A stretch of 64,000 nt of DNA. Source: Sanderia malayensis (lineage: Eukaryota; Cnidaria; Scyphozoa; Semaeostomeae; Pelagiidae). Location of the stretch: the NCBI GenBank assembly GCA_013076295.1, contig RQOL01000532.1, forward strand, positions 4,278,001 to 4,342,000. The letters run 5' to 3'. Below, piece after piece: positions 42,969 to 55,035 of the stretch. The notes beneath the pieces were generated by a model. The model had not been told where the DNA came from. It saw only the letters and a program-made list of their open reading frames with translations, and did not search any database. The translations under genes and the position numbers were made by a program. How positions within the stretch are numbered: the stretch's first letter is position 1; each line of letters begins with the position of its first letter.

Positions 42969-45900
42969 CTATAGAAAATCATCATCTCCTATTTTCCCCA
43001 GGTACTCACATATAGAGTCATAACCTAGTTTTGTAATATGTTTATTATGAAGCAGTTGAACATGGGCCGAACATCTGTCAGGATTCCTGTCTAACAGTTT
43101 TCCAATCTACAAGGCATAAGAATTGGTTGCATAAGCTTTTCAGGTTTCCTGTAGGTATGAGGCCACTGATGATTTATACACCCTACCATACTCTTCTATT
43201 GCCAAACTGTATACCCGATATAACTAGATTTGCTTGAAAAGCAACAGGAATAGCTAATGGTTGCCCTTGTAATAGGCATGCTGCATAGCTGATAGTAACT
43301 ACAAATGCTTCAAGGCTTTAGTCTCCAATCGACAAAAAATAATGTTTCAGTAGAGTAAGAGCATCTTGCAAAAGAAGTTGTTGGAATCTAAAGCAAGGAG
43401 CTGGAGTAATAGTAGCAGTACCAATGCACAGACCCAAGACAGTTGAAATCTAAAGCAAGGAGCTGGAGTAATAGCAGCAGTACCAATGCACAGACCCAAG
43501 ACAGTTGAAATCTAAAGCAAGGAGCTGGAGTAATAGTAGCAGTACCAACGCGCAGACCCAAGACAGTTGAAATCTAAAGCAAGGAGCTGGAGTAATAGTA
43601 GCAGTACCAATGCACAGACCCAAGACAGTTGAAATCTAAAGCAAGGAGCTGGAGTAATAGTAGCAGTACCAACGCGCAGACCCAAGACAGTTGAAATCTA
43701 AAGCAAGGAGCTGGAGTAATAGTAGCAGTACCAACGCGCAGACCCAAGACAGTTGAAATCTAAAGCAAGGAGCTGGAGTAATAGTAGCAGTACCAACGCG
43801 CAGACCCAAGACAGTAAACGTGAACACATGCCAAACTAGCTAGCAACAAACCAAATATATCGCTCTGCAGTACACTGCATCAACGTTGACTCTCATAGTT
43901 AGCTTTCTACTGAAGGCATCGCCATTGAAAAAACCCTGCAAACATTCATGTATCGATCTACTATAACCTTACGTCTGTTTAAACCTGTTCACAGTCTTGC
44001 TATCATTAACCTTTAATCAGGTATACAACTCGGTGCATGTGCCTTGCCTTCGGTAAGCGCCGAAAAACCCCACATCTAAAAGATCGTAGTACTCTCACCC
44101 CTTTGCAAACAAACAACGATCTTCTGGTAGACAAAGAGTTGTAGTTTAAACGCGTATAAATGAGTAAGGAAATATCATGTGCAGAAACAGAGCAGAAGAA
44201 AATGAGGAGCCACTTACCTGTCCTTTGTATTTCCCATCTACAACCATAACAAGAGAGCCTTCTCGTTTTGGAATGACTGATTCAAGGTCATCCTGGGGAA
44301 CGTCTTCACACATAATAAAGAATAAAAAAAAATTAGAGAAGTCGATACAAATATATATGCAAATGATGAATTATAACATAATAGTAAAGATGATGAAGGA
44401 AAAATTGAAAGAAAAAGAGCTAGAGGAAGGCAGAGGCTCACTTCCATCTCAAGTCTCAGCCATTGGATGAAGATAAGCAAAAAAGAAATAATCAGAACAG
44501 AAAAGGACAGAGAATTATGGAGAGCCATGGCCGCCAACGTTCTGGCAGAACAGGGCACTTAGAGAGAGAGAGAGTAAAGACGATGAACTAAAGAAGGGAA
44601 CAGACAGGATGAAGAAACACAATATATGGTACTGGTAGAACAAATTGTTCATGAAAATAGGACTGGTTATTCACCTTCAATCAGTTTACCATCTTCTGTT
44701 TTACAAACACAGTATTCTTTGCTCACAATATCTACTATATCAATCTAGAAAAAAAAACAAGTCAGATGAAGTCAACTACTTGTTTATTACCATGAATAAG
44801 AAAAATGAACCAAACGTCTTGATGCAGGATGCTCTCTGCTGTGGTTGATTGCAATGCTTGCTGGCATGGGATTGACGTACCTTTTTGTAATAGAATCTTC
44901 CTTTTCTGAATGACTTACTGATAACACGAACGCGAATATTTGGAAACAACCAACTTGGCGTGTTTCTAGAAGCTGTCTTTCTACTAATTGATGCTCTAAA
45001 ATAACAAATATAGGAAGCACAATAAAGCAAATGACAGTATCATACAGGAATACAAACCAAGTAATCCCATTAATAAAATGCAATGAAATATGAAGACTAG
45101 AAATGATATGATAAGCAAAAAAGCTAGCACTTCTCAAGTAAACATCAAAAAACGACAGTACCAAACATGAAGTAGATTTGGTACAAATTACACTAAATAA
45201 TAAAAGACCTACTTGCTATCTTCTTCGCCATTCTTCTTTCGTTTCGCTTCTATCGACCGGTCTGTAGATTCGATTTTCCTTTTTCCTGCAAAACATAAGT
45301 TCTTCAATTGAAATAGTTGTTCAATTGAAATAGTATTTTGAGATCGAGAATCAACCACTTAGGCAACTAATATATGGCAAATCCAAGCACGGTACTTCTA
45401 ATCCATTACTATTGAAAAATTTATCATATGGAATATTTTGAGGCAAAATATCTGAAAGAGTAAAGAGAAATAACTCTAGCAAATAGATTAACCAAACCTG
45501 AAGCACTTGTTTGATATTCATCTTCGCTAACCAAGGTAATATAGTATTGACTTATTGTTGCTTGCTAGAGCAAAAAAGATACAGTTTGAATAAAGCAAGA
45601 ATATAAAAATTGCATGCCCAGCTTGAGCTTAAAAATCATACAGGTACCAAAATGCCTTAAAACTATCGGGAAGAAACGTGGATCGTGGGGAATCTGTAAG
45701 AAGCATGGATGTATGGACTCGCATCTGACAGCTATATGCGTGAAATCCAGGCTGTGTGCATTGGGAGCAGCATCACATAATCCATTTGCGATAAATTTAA
45801 GTCATCTGAGTCATTCATACTTGCTGACCAAGAGTTAGCTTGACTGTCACCCTTGCATTGTCTTCATCAACAGCAATAATCTGCGCAAACAATTAATAAA

Positions 45901-48854
45901 TATTAACTTATTCGTGTGCTTGGATTTATATGCAGCGATGCGCATGATCTTCCTATCAGTACTGAGTGTGAACTTGATAATAAAGTATGTTACCTTTCCA
46001 TAAATTCCCTCATGAGCACCACGTTCAATTAAACAAAATGCACCGGGAACATACCCTGGAAATGAAGACATGGAACAGAATTAAAAAAATACAGTGGAAC
46101 CTTCACATAACGAAAACCCAGGGAGCAAGATTTATTGTCCACTGTTAATAACAATAGTCCAAGCTAGCTCCATAGTTCAATATTTGGATGAAATAAAATA
46201 CTTTGATGCAAAGAGGAATGAAGTGTTCCCCAATAGAGGCTTTATTACGAAAACAAGCCATGAAGAAAATAGTATGATTTTCAGCCCTTTGTGTATCAAT
46301 TATACCAGAATCTTTCGTTTATAATATTGCATTCAATATTCAATATACCAGAATCTTTCGTTTATAATATTGCATTCAATATTGATGATATGACAAAGAT
46401 TATGAGTTTAATAGTTTGAACATAGCGTGATAATAAAATGTACCTTGAGGATGTTTGTAGACTGATTCACTGATTCCCTTAAAATGTCTCACTTTGCCAC
46501 TTTTCTCCACAATTGGGCCAGCTGGCTGTAAAAATATTAAATATATTACACATCCAATATCAGAAAATCAAACAGTGGTTAATCAATAGAAACTAAAAGA
46601 AAAACCATGCAGGATTGAGTTATCCGTAAATTCAAAGAAGTATTATTACTAATGGCCCATGCATTCAGGAGATATTACCTGAACATTTTTTCTTTCTCCA
46701 AGTTTTCTCCGTCGCTGTTTGATCTCTTCTTGTTTCTTCTCAGCACCCAGGCCAAGACCTTTGTGCCTTGGAATAAACTCTATAGGTTCCGCTAGTCTAG
46801 AAGCAACATCAAGCATTGATTCAAGTAAGCAAGCCAGAACTTGGGGTTGCCGGCAGATAAAGGTTTAGTAGCATTTTGATGCGAAAAATTGTCTGCACAT
46901 TTACATATGAAAATTGGAGGCAAAGGAAAATTATGGTGAAAGAAAAGAAGTTGGAATATAGAAGACTGAAGTGAAAAATCAATGATGAATAGAAGTCACA
47001 GACTAAAGTAGTTGTGATTGAAAAAAGAAACTTTGTGGTAGCATTGAACAACTCTAAACTAACCCTTTGTTTGTGAGTCCAATAGACTGTCCCTCTTTCC
47101 AGCCCATGCCACGAAGCATCGCAGCACCAAATGCAGTGACAGGGACACTCTCATAATCATCTAAATTGCTCTAAAAACAAAATCAACAATTTCACATCGA
47201 ATGTTATAAGCATCATTTTTCATCATCATTATTCATTATTCATCAGTAACTCCTGGGGCCTTTATCAGAAGAAAAGATATAAAGGGTGGAGTACATATTA
47301 GCAGAATTATAATAACAAAATTCAATGATTTCTGAAGTTGGTCAAATTAAATCAAAGGTACAGACACAAAGCTATTGAGCTAATGTATGTATAGGCATAG
47401 AAACTGCAAGATAAAGCTGCATACCACTTCTGGCATTAATTTCACATCAAGTGTGCCACTTTCCTCATTTACTGGCAACCTATTTTTCAACAGAAGAGGA
47501 ATAGCAACACTGTCTCCATTGTCATCATCATTCACATCTTTTAGCTCTGCAAGATAAATCGCAAAGATTAAAATAGCTTCAACTAAGATAACAGTGATGT
47601 AGCTGCTATGGCTTAGGTCATCCCATTCTTGCAAATCATAAAAGAGTCAAAATAACACAAACAGAAGCAATTCAACCTATTCATCATAAAAAATAATAAT
47701 AATTTATTACTAATAATGCTCTGTGGTACAAAGAAAAATTGCAATTTGCTATTTTGTTAGAAATTTCTGTGCAGTTTTTTCGCTTCAAGACAAAGAAAGC
47801 ATGAACACAATTAAAAAACTAAGACATACTATTTAGATTCTTGACAAGTATCAAGCTTATCCTTCAAATTATTAAATATTACGTAATTTGGATGACAAGT
47901 TCAAATTTATTGAATTTCTTCGTAGCCCACTTAGAAAATCTTTTGTGGACAATTTTCATGGAACAAATTTTGAGTAGATTGCTGCTCAAGAAACTCATTC
48001 TCAAAACCTGTCAATATACAGATTTCTTGCAAATATTTGATGCTATGTCTCAATGCCATATTTGATTGACTAGTGAAATACTTCCCCAAGAGGAAAGATT
48101 GTTACTTTATTATGATATTTTCTTAGCAAAATAAAAAAGAATGGTCTATAATGGATTGAAAAGAAGAAGTAAAGATTGGGATGTACTAAAAAGCATCTCA
48201 CAGTTGGGGACACAAAGACAGCATGCAAGAGGTGAACATTATGATCATTGATTGAGCACATGCCATATGCCTCCCTGGTTCAGATGTTCCTGGACAAAGA
48301 CTAAAACTGATGATAATAGAGATATTAAAGAAGATTAAAATGAAACAAACATCTTTACCTCTCAGTAATTCATCTGCAGCTTCTTTATCAACTTGACTAT
48401 AACTAGAATTATTTTTCTGTTTCAGTGGAATAACAAGTTTTGTTTTCTCCTTTTTGGGCTTCTGGCTAAAATTAAATAAAAGTTGGCTGATGATTTGATT
48501 TCAGCCAAAACAATAAATGGTTTTGGAAGCCAGCGAAGGAGAGGGATTGACATCTTAGCTGTAAGAAAATAACAAAGCTACGGTAGCGGCAATAATACAT
48601 CATTCAATTTTAGACATTGCATGAAGAAAAAGATATCATATCACATTTGCCTCGATAAAAAAAATATTTATACCCGGCTGTACGCAAAGCAGAGTAGTCT
48701 ACGACAAGCAATTTTTATGGGCCTACCTTTTAAGTTCATGTCCTTCAGCCGAAGTGATATAGTCAATATCATCGTCACCTTCATTTCTTGTCTTGAGCTT
48801 TGTTGTTGCATGTTTTGATGTAGATATTTTAAAGGATAAATTCTGGCTCTTCAT
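42969..48854 (-). CDS. GPKOW: GPKOW: G-patch and KOW-motif splicing factor
   Basis: Fourteen minus-strand exons: 48854-48727, 48466-48359, 47546-47425, 47170-47064, 46796-46679, 46525-46444, 46055-45994, 45880-45821, 45564-45498, 45285-45213, 44995-44881, 44744-44675, 44303-44218, 43106-42969. Phases agree at every junction except inside exon 2, which holds one extra base. Corrected length is about 444 aa (human about 476). Landmarks: N-terminus [28 protein letters not shown]-patch [19 protein letters not shown] then [16 protein letters not shown]; first KOW region [60 protein letters not shown]; second [23 protein letters not shown]; and the end [19 protein letters not shown] (yeast Spp2) works in the nucleus with the DEAH helicase DHX16/Prp2 in spliceosome activation; the G-patch is the contact. 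It converges with the TRP gene (0.65 kb between stops). Confidence 0.9.
43381..43814. repeat. 62-bp minisatellite, 7 units
   Basis: AATCTAAAGCAAGGAGCTGG recurs at 43385, 43447, 43509, 43571, 43633, 43695 and 43757, a constant 62-bp step. Units differ at a few sites (ATGCACAG vs ACGCGCAG, AGTAGCAG vs AGCAGCAG). It lies in the last GPKOW intron. Because 62 is not a multiple of 3, the ORFs across it are meaningless. Confidence 0.95.
43866..44036 (+). pseudogene. Decayed copy of the TRP pore/S6 exon
   Basis: This plus-strand segment aligns with TRP exon 7 (41067-41240) along its length. Shared stretches include ACATTGACTCTCGTAATTGG vs ACGTTGACTCTCATAGTTAG, TTAAAGGCA vs CTGAAGGCA, GAACCTGTTCATAGCCTTGC vs AAACCTGTTCACAGTCTTGC, and CACTAACCTTCAGTC vs CATTAACCTTTAATC. 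It has stops and indels. It lies inside the last intron of GPKOW, on the opposite strand to that gene, just right of the minisatellite. Confidence 0.75.
46300..46388. repeat. Exact tandem duplication of about 45 bp
   Basis: ATACCAGAATCTTTCGTTTA and the next 25 bases occur twice back to back in a GPKOW intron. The copies are identical, so the event is young or an assembly artefact. Confidence 0.85.
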
Positions 48855-50583
48855 AATTTCATTTCTTGATCAACCCAAGCCCAACAACTGAAACAATCCC
48901 CTTCAGTACAGCGCGTCACATGGTTAGAACGCGCATGCGTGGATGCGAGAGCCTGAGCAGGAAATGGTTTTCATGGCAAGATAGAAATCAGTGATGGAAA
49001 AGAAAAGCAAACTACTACTACCTCGGGGAAAAAATAAGTCAGAAACCCAAAGTTCAATGTTCAATGACCATATGAGGTCAAATAATGCCTTCTTACAATG
49101 ATTACAGCTAATAGCATCGAGTTTCCAATTATATGAGCATGCAAGAAAAAAAGCATAATCACTCTCACTAAATACAATTTGACAATTTCAGTCGTGCTTT
49201 GAAAACGTGTGCTGCTTATCAGTCATAGTAAATAAAAGAAACACGCGCGTGTTTGCTCTATTGACTATGGTTCAGTAATCCTTAAAATTTGGGGGCGGGG
49301 ACAGTGGTACGTGACAAAGAAGACAGCAACGAACTGCCACTAACTAAACTATCTAATGTTTACTCTACAAACGGTGAGTAGCTAAAATAAATGATATGAA
49401 ATCATTCAGAATATGAAATCATTCAGATTCAAAAACCGAAGGAGGCGATGCCAACTTTTCGAACAAAAGGTAAAAAGACTCTAAGGACTTTTTGGATAAT
49501 ATCTTCAAGGTTCATAATCATAATACAGCATAGCAAAGAGATTATCAGCGAAACACAAAACACTAATGATTGAATATATGAATACAGTTCTAGTTTGTAT
49601 CTTGTATCAAAATTGAGTCCTGACAATGAAACTGGGGAATTCTCAGATGAACCATTTCAGAGAACTTAGAGGAAGCTGGACTGCTAATCACTCTTGATGA
49701 TGTCATACTGACGACGAGTGTCAATCAACCAAGTAAAATGATGAGGTGAATCCTGCTATATTTGTATTGGATGGCTGAAGGAAACGTTGGCTTTTTATGG
49801 AGTTTTTTGTTTGACCACACCTAGCATGCATTTCTAAGTGATAGTTAAGAAAGTACTTTCACACTTTCTTGCTATTTGTATTTCGTATGTGCCTATACAA
49901 AGTATTGCAGTGACTTTCTTAATTATTGCTTGGTCAATAAATCATATAGGAATCTTGAGGAAATATATTTTGCAAATTTTACATATAGTTTATTGCCAGT
50001 AAAATTTTCGGATGGTAAAAGTTTCGGACTTTCAAGTTTTCGGACTGTGTATTTGTCCGAAAATAAAACCGTCCGAAATTTTTGGCGACTAGTGCAAATC
50101 TGAAAGTGACAGTGACATTTCAGACTATTGACTAAGTCGAGAATTTTCTCGACAGTTACTCTCGGAAATCTTTATTCTCTTCCTCAAGTTGGTAAAATGT
50201 ATTTCAGTCACATGATGTGAGAGAAAAGCAACAAAAAGGGATGATATAAGCGTTGCTGACAAAGCAGAGGTGAGTCCCTTCGTGAGAGCCAATCCTTATA
50301 AAACAAACCCCTAACCCGTGTGTTCGGGTGTTCGAATTAGAACGAGTTTTGACTGAATTTTCATTCTCAATCAATTCAAAATTATTAGCGTTGATTTAAA
50401 TGAAAGTCAATTAATCTTTGCAATAGCACGCATTCTTATAAACTTTTCATCTCTCCCGAAAAGAACCTTTTCTTAAAAAGTCGTCAAAATTTCCTTGGTT
50501 ACAACCCTGTCTGCTTTTATGCCAACGACCCTCTTCCTCTGATGTGTGTCAAACGTAGCCCTCTTTCCCTTGTTTTTAAACAG

Positions 50584-50786
50584 CCGAGAAAGACCCATTC
50601 GTGCTGCAAACCATCGGTTATTATTGCGGCTTGTGCAAACTCTGCCGTTGGTGTCAAAGAAGATTCAAGAAATGCAGAAGTGGTTACATCAAGAAGATTT
50701 GCAGCCTGTGCAAGTACTGCCGCTTGATTTTTTACAGGCGATTATTGGCACGTTATCGCCGAACACGTTTCCGCCGCATAGGCTGA
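50584..50786 (+). pseudogene. Cationic Cys-rich peptide gene, copy 1 (exon 3 only)
   Basis: Counterpart of exon 3 of the intact genes, with acceptor TTTTTAAACAG. 67 codons from AEKDPFVLQTIGYYC to RRTRFRRIG and TGA. All 8 cysteines keep their spacing although about a third of the other residues differ, so this copy is older than the others and its Cys frame was under selection. The TGA replaces the first repeat Tyr codon, and Arg-rich repeat sequence continues in frame beyond it. Upstream, the unit jumps from the region before exon 1 (GAGTCCCTT at about 50273) straight into intron 2, so the signal-peptide and acidic exons are deleted. As it stands it cannot make a secreted precursor unless it splices to a distant exon. 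Confidence 0.7.
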
Positions 50787-51590
50787 CGCCGGCTACGTTT
50801 CCGTCGTTTTAGTTACCGTCGTCTAAGATGGAATTAAACGTGGGAAGAGCATTGTTGACTCAGTTACTACTTATTGTTGCTTTTTATTTTTACGTTAAAT
50901 TCCTTTCTTATTTGCTGATCATCAAAAAGAAAACATTATGTGGTTGTTATTTTGTTGTTGTAAATCTTTCGAATCATCCCATGATTCACTGCTTATTGAT
51001 TTGTGTCGCAAGCAGCCAAGAAAACATTAAAGACATACGAAGGAGCCAAATAGACCCTTGTTCAAAATAAAACGCAATGCGCACGACACAATCAGTGAAC
51101 CAGTTGGAATCTGATTGGAAAATAAGATGTGTAATTACTGAACTTTAAGCTGTAATGCAATTTAAAACTAGACTTTGAAAATATCCAAGCCAATAAAGCT
51201 AAACCTTGAAAATGTTAAAACTTTGAGAATACGTTTGGTTAAGTTTGGGAAAGAGAAATAAGTAGAGGGAGTGTAATGTTAATCACATTTATGTTAATGA
51301 TATGTCAGTCCCAGGCCTTCGTGGCATATAGATAGACTTGATAGCACAAGACTATAAGATGGCGTTTGTCTTGGGTCCTTGGAGCACACAAAAGAAAAAC
51401 TCTACATCAAAGTTGTGCAAAAATAGTATACTTGGGGTCGGTTTTATACATGATTGCTTACAGGCACTGTATGCTCTGTGGTCCCTAAACACTGCAAAAC
51501 AAAGCTGCGAAATTCTCTTTGCTACAATGGATTACTAAAATGAAATTGCTTGTCACGTCTTTCATCACATAAGAATGAAAATGAAACAAC

Positions 51591-51651
51591 CTTGAGGAAA
51601 AAAGAAGTCGGAGACCCAAAATGACTTTGTCAAATCATGCAGTATCCATTT
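51591..51651 (-). pseudogene. Dynein exon fossil in unit 1
   Basis: 61-nt relic (KWILHDLTKSFWVSDFFFPQ). The acceptor TTTTAG of the true exon is TTTTCG here. A further truncated relic (TTTGGGTTTCTGACTTATTT on the minus strand) is at about 49019-49050. Confidence 0.75.
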
Positions 51652-53249
51652 CGAAAACTATTATTAATAAAAGTATATGTCAAATGATCAACCCAAAGTA
51701 ATGTTTCAAGAATCAGGCTTGTTAGCGGAAAAGAATCAGATTTCAAAGTTCAGTTCAATGTTCAATGACTATAGGAGTTCAAATAATGCCTTCTTACAAT
51801 GATTACAGCTAATAGCATCGAGTTTTCATTTACGAGCATACCAGAAACGCATAGCCCTCAATAAATAGTAAAATTCTTTTCTGAAGTAGTGTGTTGAAGG
51901 AGTGTACCGCTTAGTCAGTAACCCTAATCTTCCGACATAAATGGCAATCCATAATTACCGAATTGAAACAAGGAAATTTTGTTAAAAAAGTCAACTAGAA
52001 TCAAAAGTTGGGGAGTGGAGGGTGTTAAAAGGTATGGCACTCAAGGAACATCCAATATTATAATGAATGTAACGATAACAAAACAGAACTAGTACAAGTA
52101 AATAGGTCGTGAATAAGAAAAGCATAAAGATCAACATTTTAGCGTCCAACTGCGCAGTTACATAATCAGTCCATATATAGATAAAATAGTAGTAATAATA
52201 ATGATAACAAAGATAAAGATGCGAGTCATTTCAACAGAGGGCGCAAGACTGATACATGATGAACAATAGAGCGACGAACTGTCACTATTTTCCTAATGCT
52301 TACTGTGCAAAAGATGAATAGCTAAAATAAACACAAATGAAATCATTCAGATTCACCAACTGAACAAAGCGATGCTAGTTTCATTGCAATGTCTGAGTCG
52401 GAAAATGACAGTGAAATATCAGACTATTGACTAACTCAAGGAGTTTTTCGTCAGTTATTGCAAGAAATTTTATTCTCTTCCTCAATTTGGCAAAATGTAT
52501 TCAGTTACATGATGTTTGATCCAAAACAGAAAGGCAACAAAAAGGGTTGATATAAGCGTTGCAGAAAAGCAGAGGCGAGTCCCTGGGTTTACATTTCGTG
52601 CTGGTTTATGCGTCTTTTCTGGTTTACTAAAAGTTAATGACAACTTGACTCAATCTTCTTCCTTGTTCAACACAAACATTTGATTGATTGATTGACTTGA
52701 TTGGATTGGATTTCCTTGCTGGTTCAAAGCAAACAAAAAAGTAAACAAATGCAATTTTTAATTCTCCCAAAGCAATGTTTAAAGAATCAGGCTTATTAGC
52801 GGAAAAGGCCAAATATGGTCAGGTTTCAAAGTTCAGTTCAATGTTCAATGATTATAGGAGGCCAAATGATGCCTTCTTACAATGATTACAGCTAATAGCA
52901 TCAAGTTTTTATTTACGAGCATACCAGAAACGCATAGCTCTCAATAAATAGTAAAATCCTTTCCCGAAAACGCTCTTCACAATATTAAGTAGTGTGTTGA
53001 AGAATTGTACCGCCTAGTCAGTACTCCAAATCTTTCAACATAAATGGCAGTCCATAATTACCGAATTGAAAGAAGAAAGTGAAGTCAAAAATCTTCTTCC
53101 TTGTTCAACACAAACATTTGATTGATTGATTGACTTGAGTTGATTTCCTTCCTTGTTCAAAGCAAACAAAAAAGTAAATAAAAAGTGAAGTCAAACTCAG
53201 ACTTACTCAAAAGACATCAAAAATCCAAGCCAGCAAGTCAGAAGCAAAG

Positions 53250-54075
53250 ATGAAGCTTTGGATTTTATTGCTTGTTTGTGTTGCTTTGTGCAGCAAAGGT
53301 AAGTAATGCAAGTTTGCATGCTTTGTATACAAGCTATGCATATGCATAGTTTCATTCTATACCAAATACCATTTCAGAATACAATCAACCCAAAGTAATC
53401 ACATCTGTACATGCGAATTTAAAGAATTTAAAACTTTTCGTTTCAGGTGCTTTAAGCAGTGAAGATGATGGCCAGAAGCAACAGGTTTCTGTTGAAGATG
53501 AACTAAATGACCATGAACCCAGTGACGATGAGCCAAGTGACGATGAAGATAGTGAAACCGAGTTAGAACAATCTGATGATGATCCAGATGAAGTTGAAAC
53601 GCAAGGTAACCGTAACCACTTTACAATAGCACGCTTCCTTATAAATATTTCATCTCTCCCGAAAAAGACCTTTCCTTGAAAATTGGTCAAAATTTCTTTG
53701 GTTACAAACAACCCTGTCTGCTCTTATGTCAACGACCCTCTTCTTCTGATGTGTGTTAAACGTAAATCATAGCCCTCTTTCTCTTGTTTTTGAACAGCCG
53801 AGAAAGACCCATTCGTGGTGAAAGCGATTGCCTATTATTGCGAGATGTGCAGATACTGCCGTTTGTGTAAAAGAGGCCTGAAGAGATGCACACGTGGCTA
53901 CCTGAAGACGGCTTGCAGCCAGTGCAAGTACTGCCGCCCCAGCTACTACAAGCGATTATTGACACGTGTTCGCATCAGAATTCCCCGTATACGTATCCGC
54001 CGCATAGGCTACCGCCGTATACGTATCCGCCGCATAGGCTACCGCCGTGTACGTTTCCGCCGTATAAGATGGTAA
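53250..54075 (+). CDS. Secreted cationic Cys/Arg-rich peptide precursor, copy 2
   Basis: Three exons: 53250-53298, 53447-53605, 53798-54075 (161 aa; GT-AG, all junctions phase 1). Exon 1 is a signal peptide (MKLWILLLVCVALCSK). Exon 2 is an acidic pro-region of about 53 residues dominated by Asp/Glu (SDDEPSDDEDSETELEQSDD). Exon 3 is a 92-residue basic domain starting AEKDPFVVKAIAYYC. It has eight Cys spaced C-x2-C-x2-C-x2-C-x6-C-x8-C-x2-C-x2-C, then an Arg/Ile tail with two 10-residue units of the RRIGYRRIRI type, ending RRIRW. Acid pro-part against basic mature part, with signal peptide, is the usual plan of antimicrobial peptide precursors. The split of domains by exons supports processing near the exon 2/3 border, though no dibasic site is there. 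Function is inferred; a DNA/RNA- or polyanion-binding secreted protein is the alternative. Confidence 0.8.
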
Positions 54076-54299
54076 ACGTGGGAAGAGCATTGTTGACTCA
54101 GTGACTACTTATTGCTGCTTTATATTTTACGTTAAATTTTTATTATATTTGCTGATCATCAAGAAGAAAACATTATGTGGTTGTTATTTTGTTGTTGTAA
54201 ATCTACCGAATCATCCCATGATTCACTGCTCATTGATTTGTGTTGCAAGCAACCAAGAAAACATTAAAGACATACGAAGGAGCCAAATAGACCCTTTTT

Positions 54300-54312
54300 A
54301 AAAATAAAACGC
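54300..54312 (+). terminator. Poly(A) signal of peptide gene copy 2
   Basis: AAAAATAAAACGC lies about 230 bp after the stop. The same word follows copy 1 (51066), copy 3 (57501) and copy 4 (60690). Confidence 0.5.
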
Positions 54313-54974
54313 AATGAGCTCGACACAATCAGTCAACCAGTTGGAATCTGATTGGAAAATAAGATATGCAAATACGGAACTTTAAGCTGTAATGCAATTT
54401 AGAATTAGACTTTGAAAATATCCAAGCCAATAAAGCTAAACCTTGAAATTGTTAAAACTTTCAGCATACGTTTGTTTAATTTTGGGAAAGAGAAATAAGT
54501 AGAGGGAGTGTAATGTTAATCACATTTATATTAATTATATGTCAGTCCCAGGCTCCCGTGGTATATAATAGACTTGATAGCACAAGACTATAAGATGGCG
54601 TTTGTCTTGGGTCCTTTCTGAACTTTGCATAGGGAGCACACAAAAGAAAAACTCTACATCAAAGTTGTGCAAAAATAGTATACTTGGGGTCGGTTTTATA
54701 AATGTTTGCTTACAGGCACTGTATGCCCTCTTTAATACTTCTGTAGCTCGGTCGTCCCTGAACACAGATGTAAAATAACAACAGCATGAATCCAAAAGAT
54801 ATCAGAATGCTTGGTTTCTTACATGATTCTAAACAGCTAAGAAATTTTAGGAAATACAAAAACATAGAAGCTTAAAAGCAAAACAAAGCTGCAAAATTCT
54901 CTTTGCTACAATGGATTACTAAAATGAAATTGCTTGTCACGTCCCTCATCGCATAGGATTGAAAATGAAACAAC

Positions 54975-55035
54975 CTTGAGGAAAAAAGAAGTGGGAGACC
55001 CAAAATGAATTTGTCAAATCATGCAGTATCCATTT
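54975..55035 (-). pseudogene. Dynein exon fossil in unit 2
   Basis: A 61-nt match, same length, to the dynein exon 63679-63619. The frame is still open (KWILHDLTNSFWVS...FFFPQ). The acceptor AG is changed to CA (TTTTCAAAATGG); the donor side reads CAAG/GTTG. Confidence 0.75.

Noticed and set aside
43381..43814. Regular 62-bp repeats considered as a CRISPR-like array
   Set aside because: Units are contiguous with no unique spacers, in a eukaryotic intron; this is a minisatellite.
43636..43827. 63-aa hydrophobic minus-strand ORF
   Set aside because: It lies wholly in the 62-bp minisatellite, whose period is not a multiple of three.
50275..50350. GTTCGAATT word considered as a tRNA T-loop
   Set aside because: No matching acceptor, D-arm or anticodon arm around it; it is part of the array's relic sequence.
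53385..53711. Ser-rich minus-strand ORF opposite the acidic exon (also 56554-56880 and 59721-59924)
   Set aside because: It is the antisense of the Asp/Glu codons (GAT/GAA give ATC/TTC, and shifted frames give Ser), so it is a shadow.
53886..54104. Second plus-strand frame over peptide exon 3 giving a Pro/Tyr-rich repeat protein (PPYTYPPHRLPPYTYPPHR)
   Set aside because: It is the shifted-frame reading of the 30-bp Arg repeat, also seen at 57055 and 60303. It has no exon structure or signal peptide of its own and exists because the true frame repeats.
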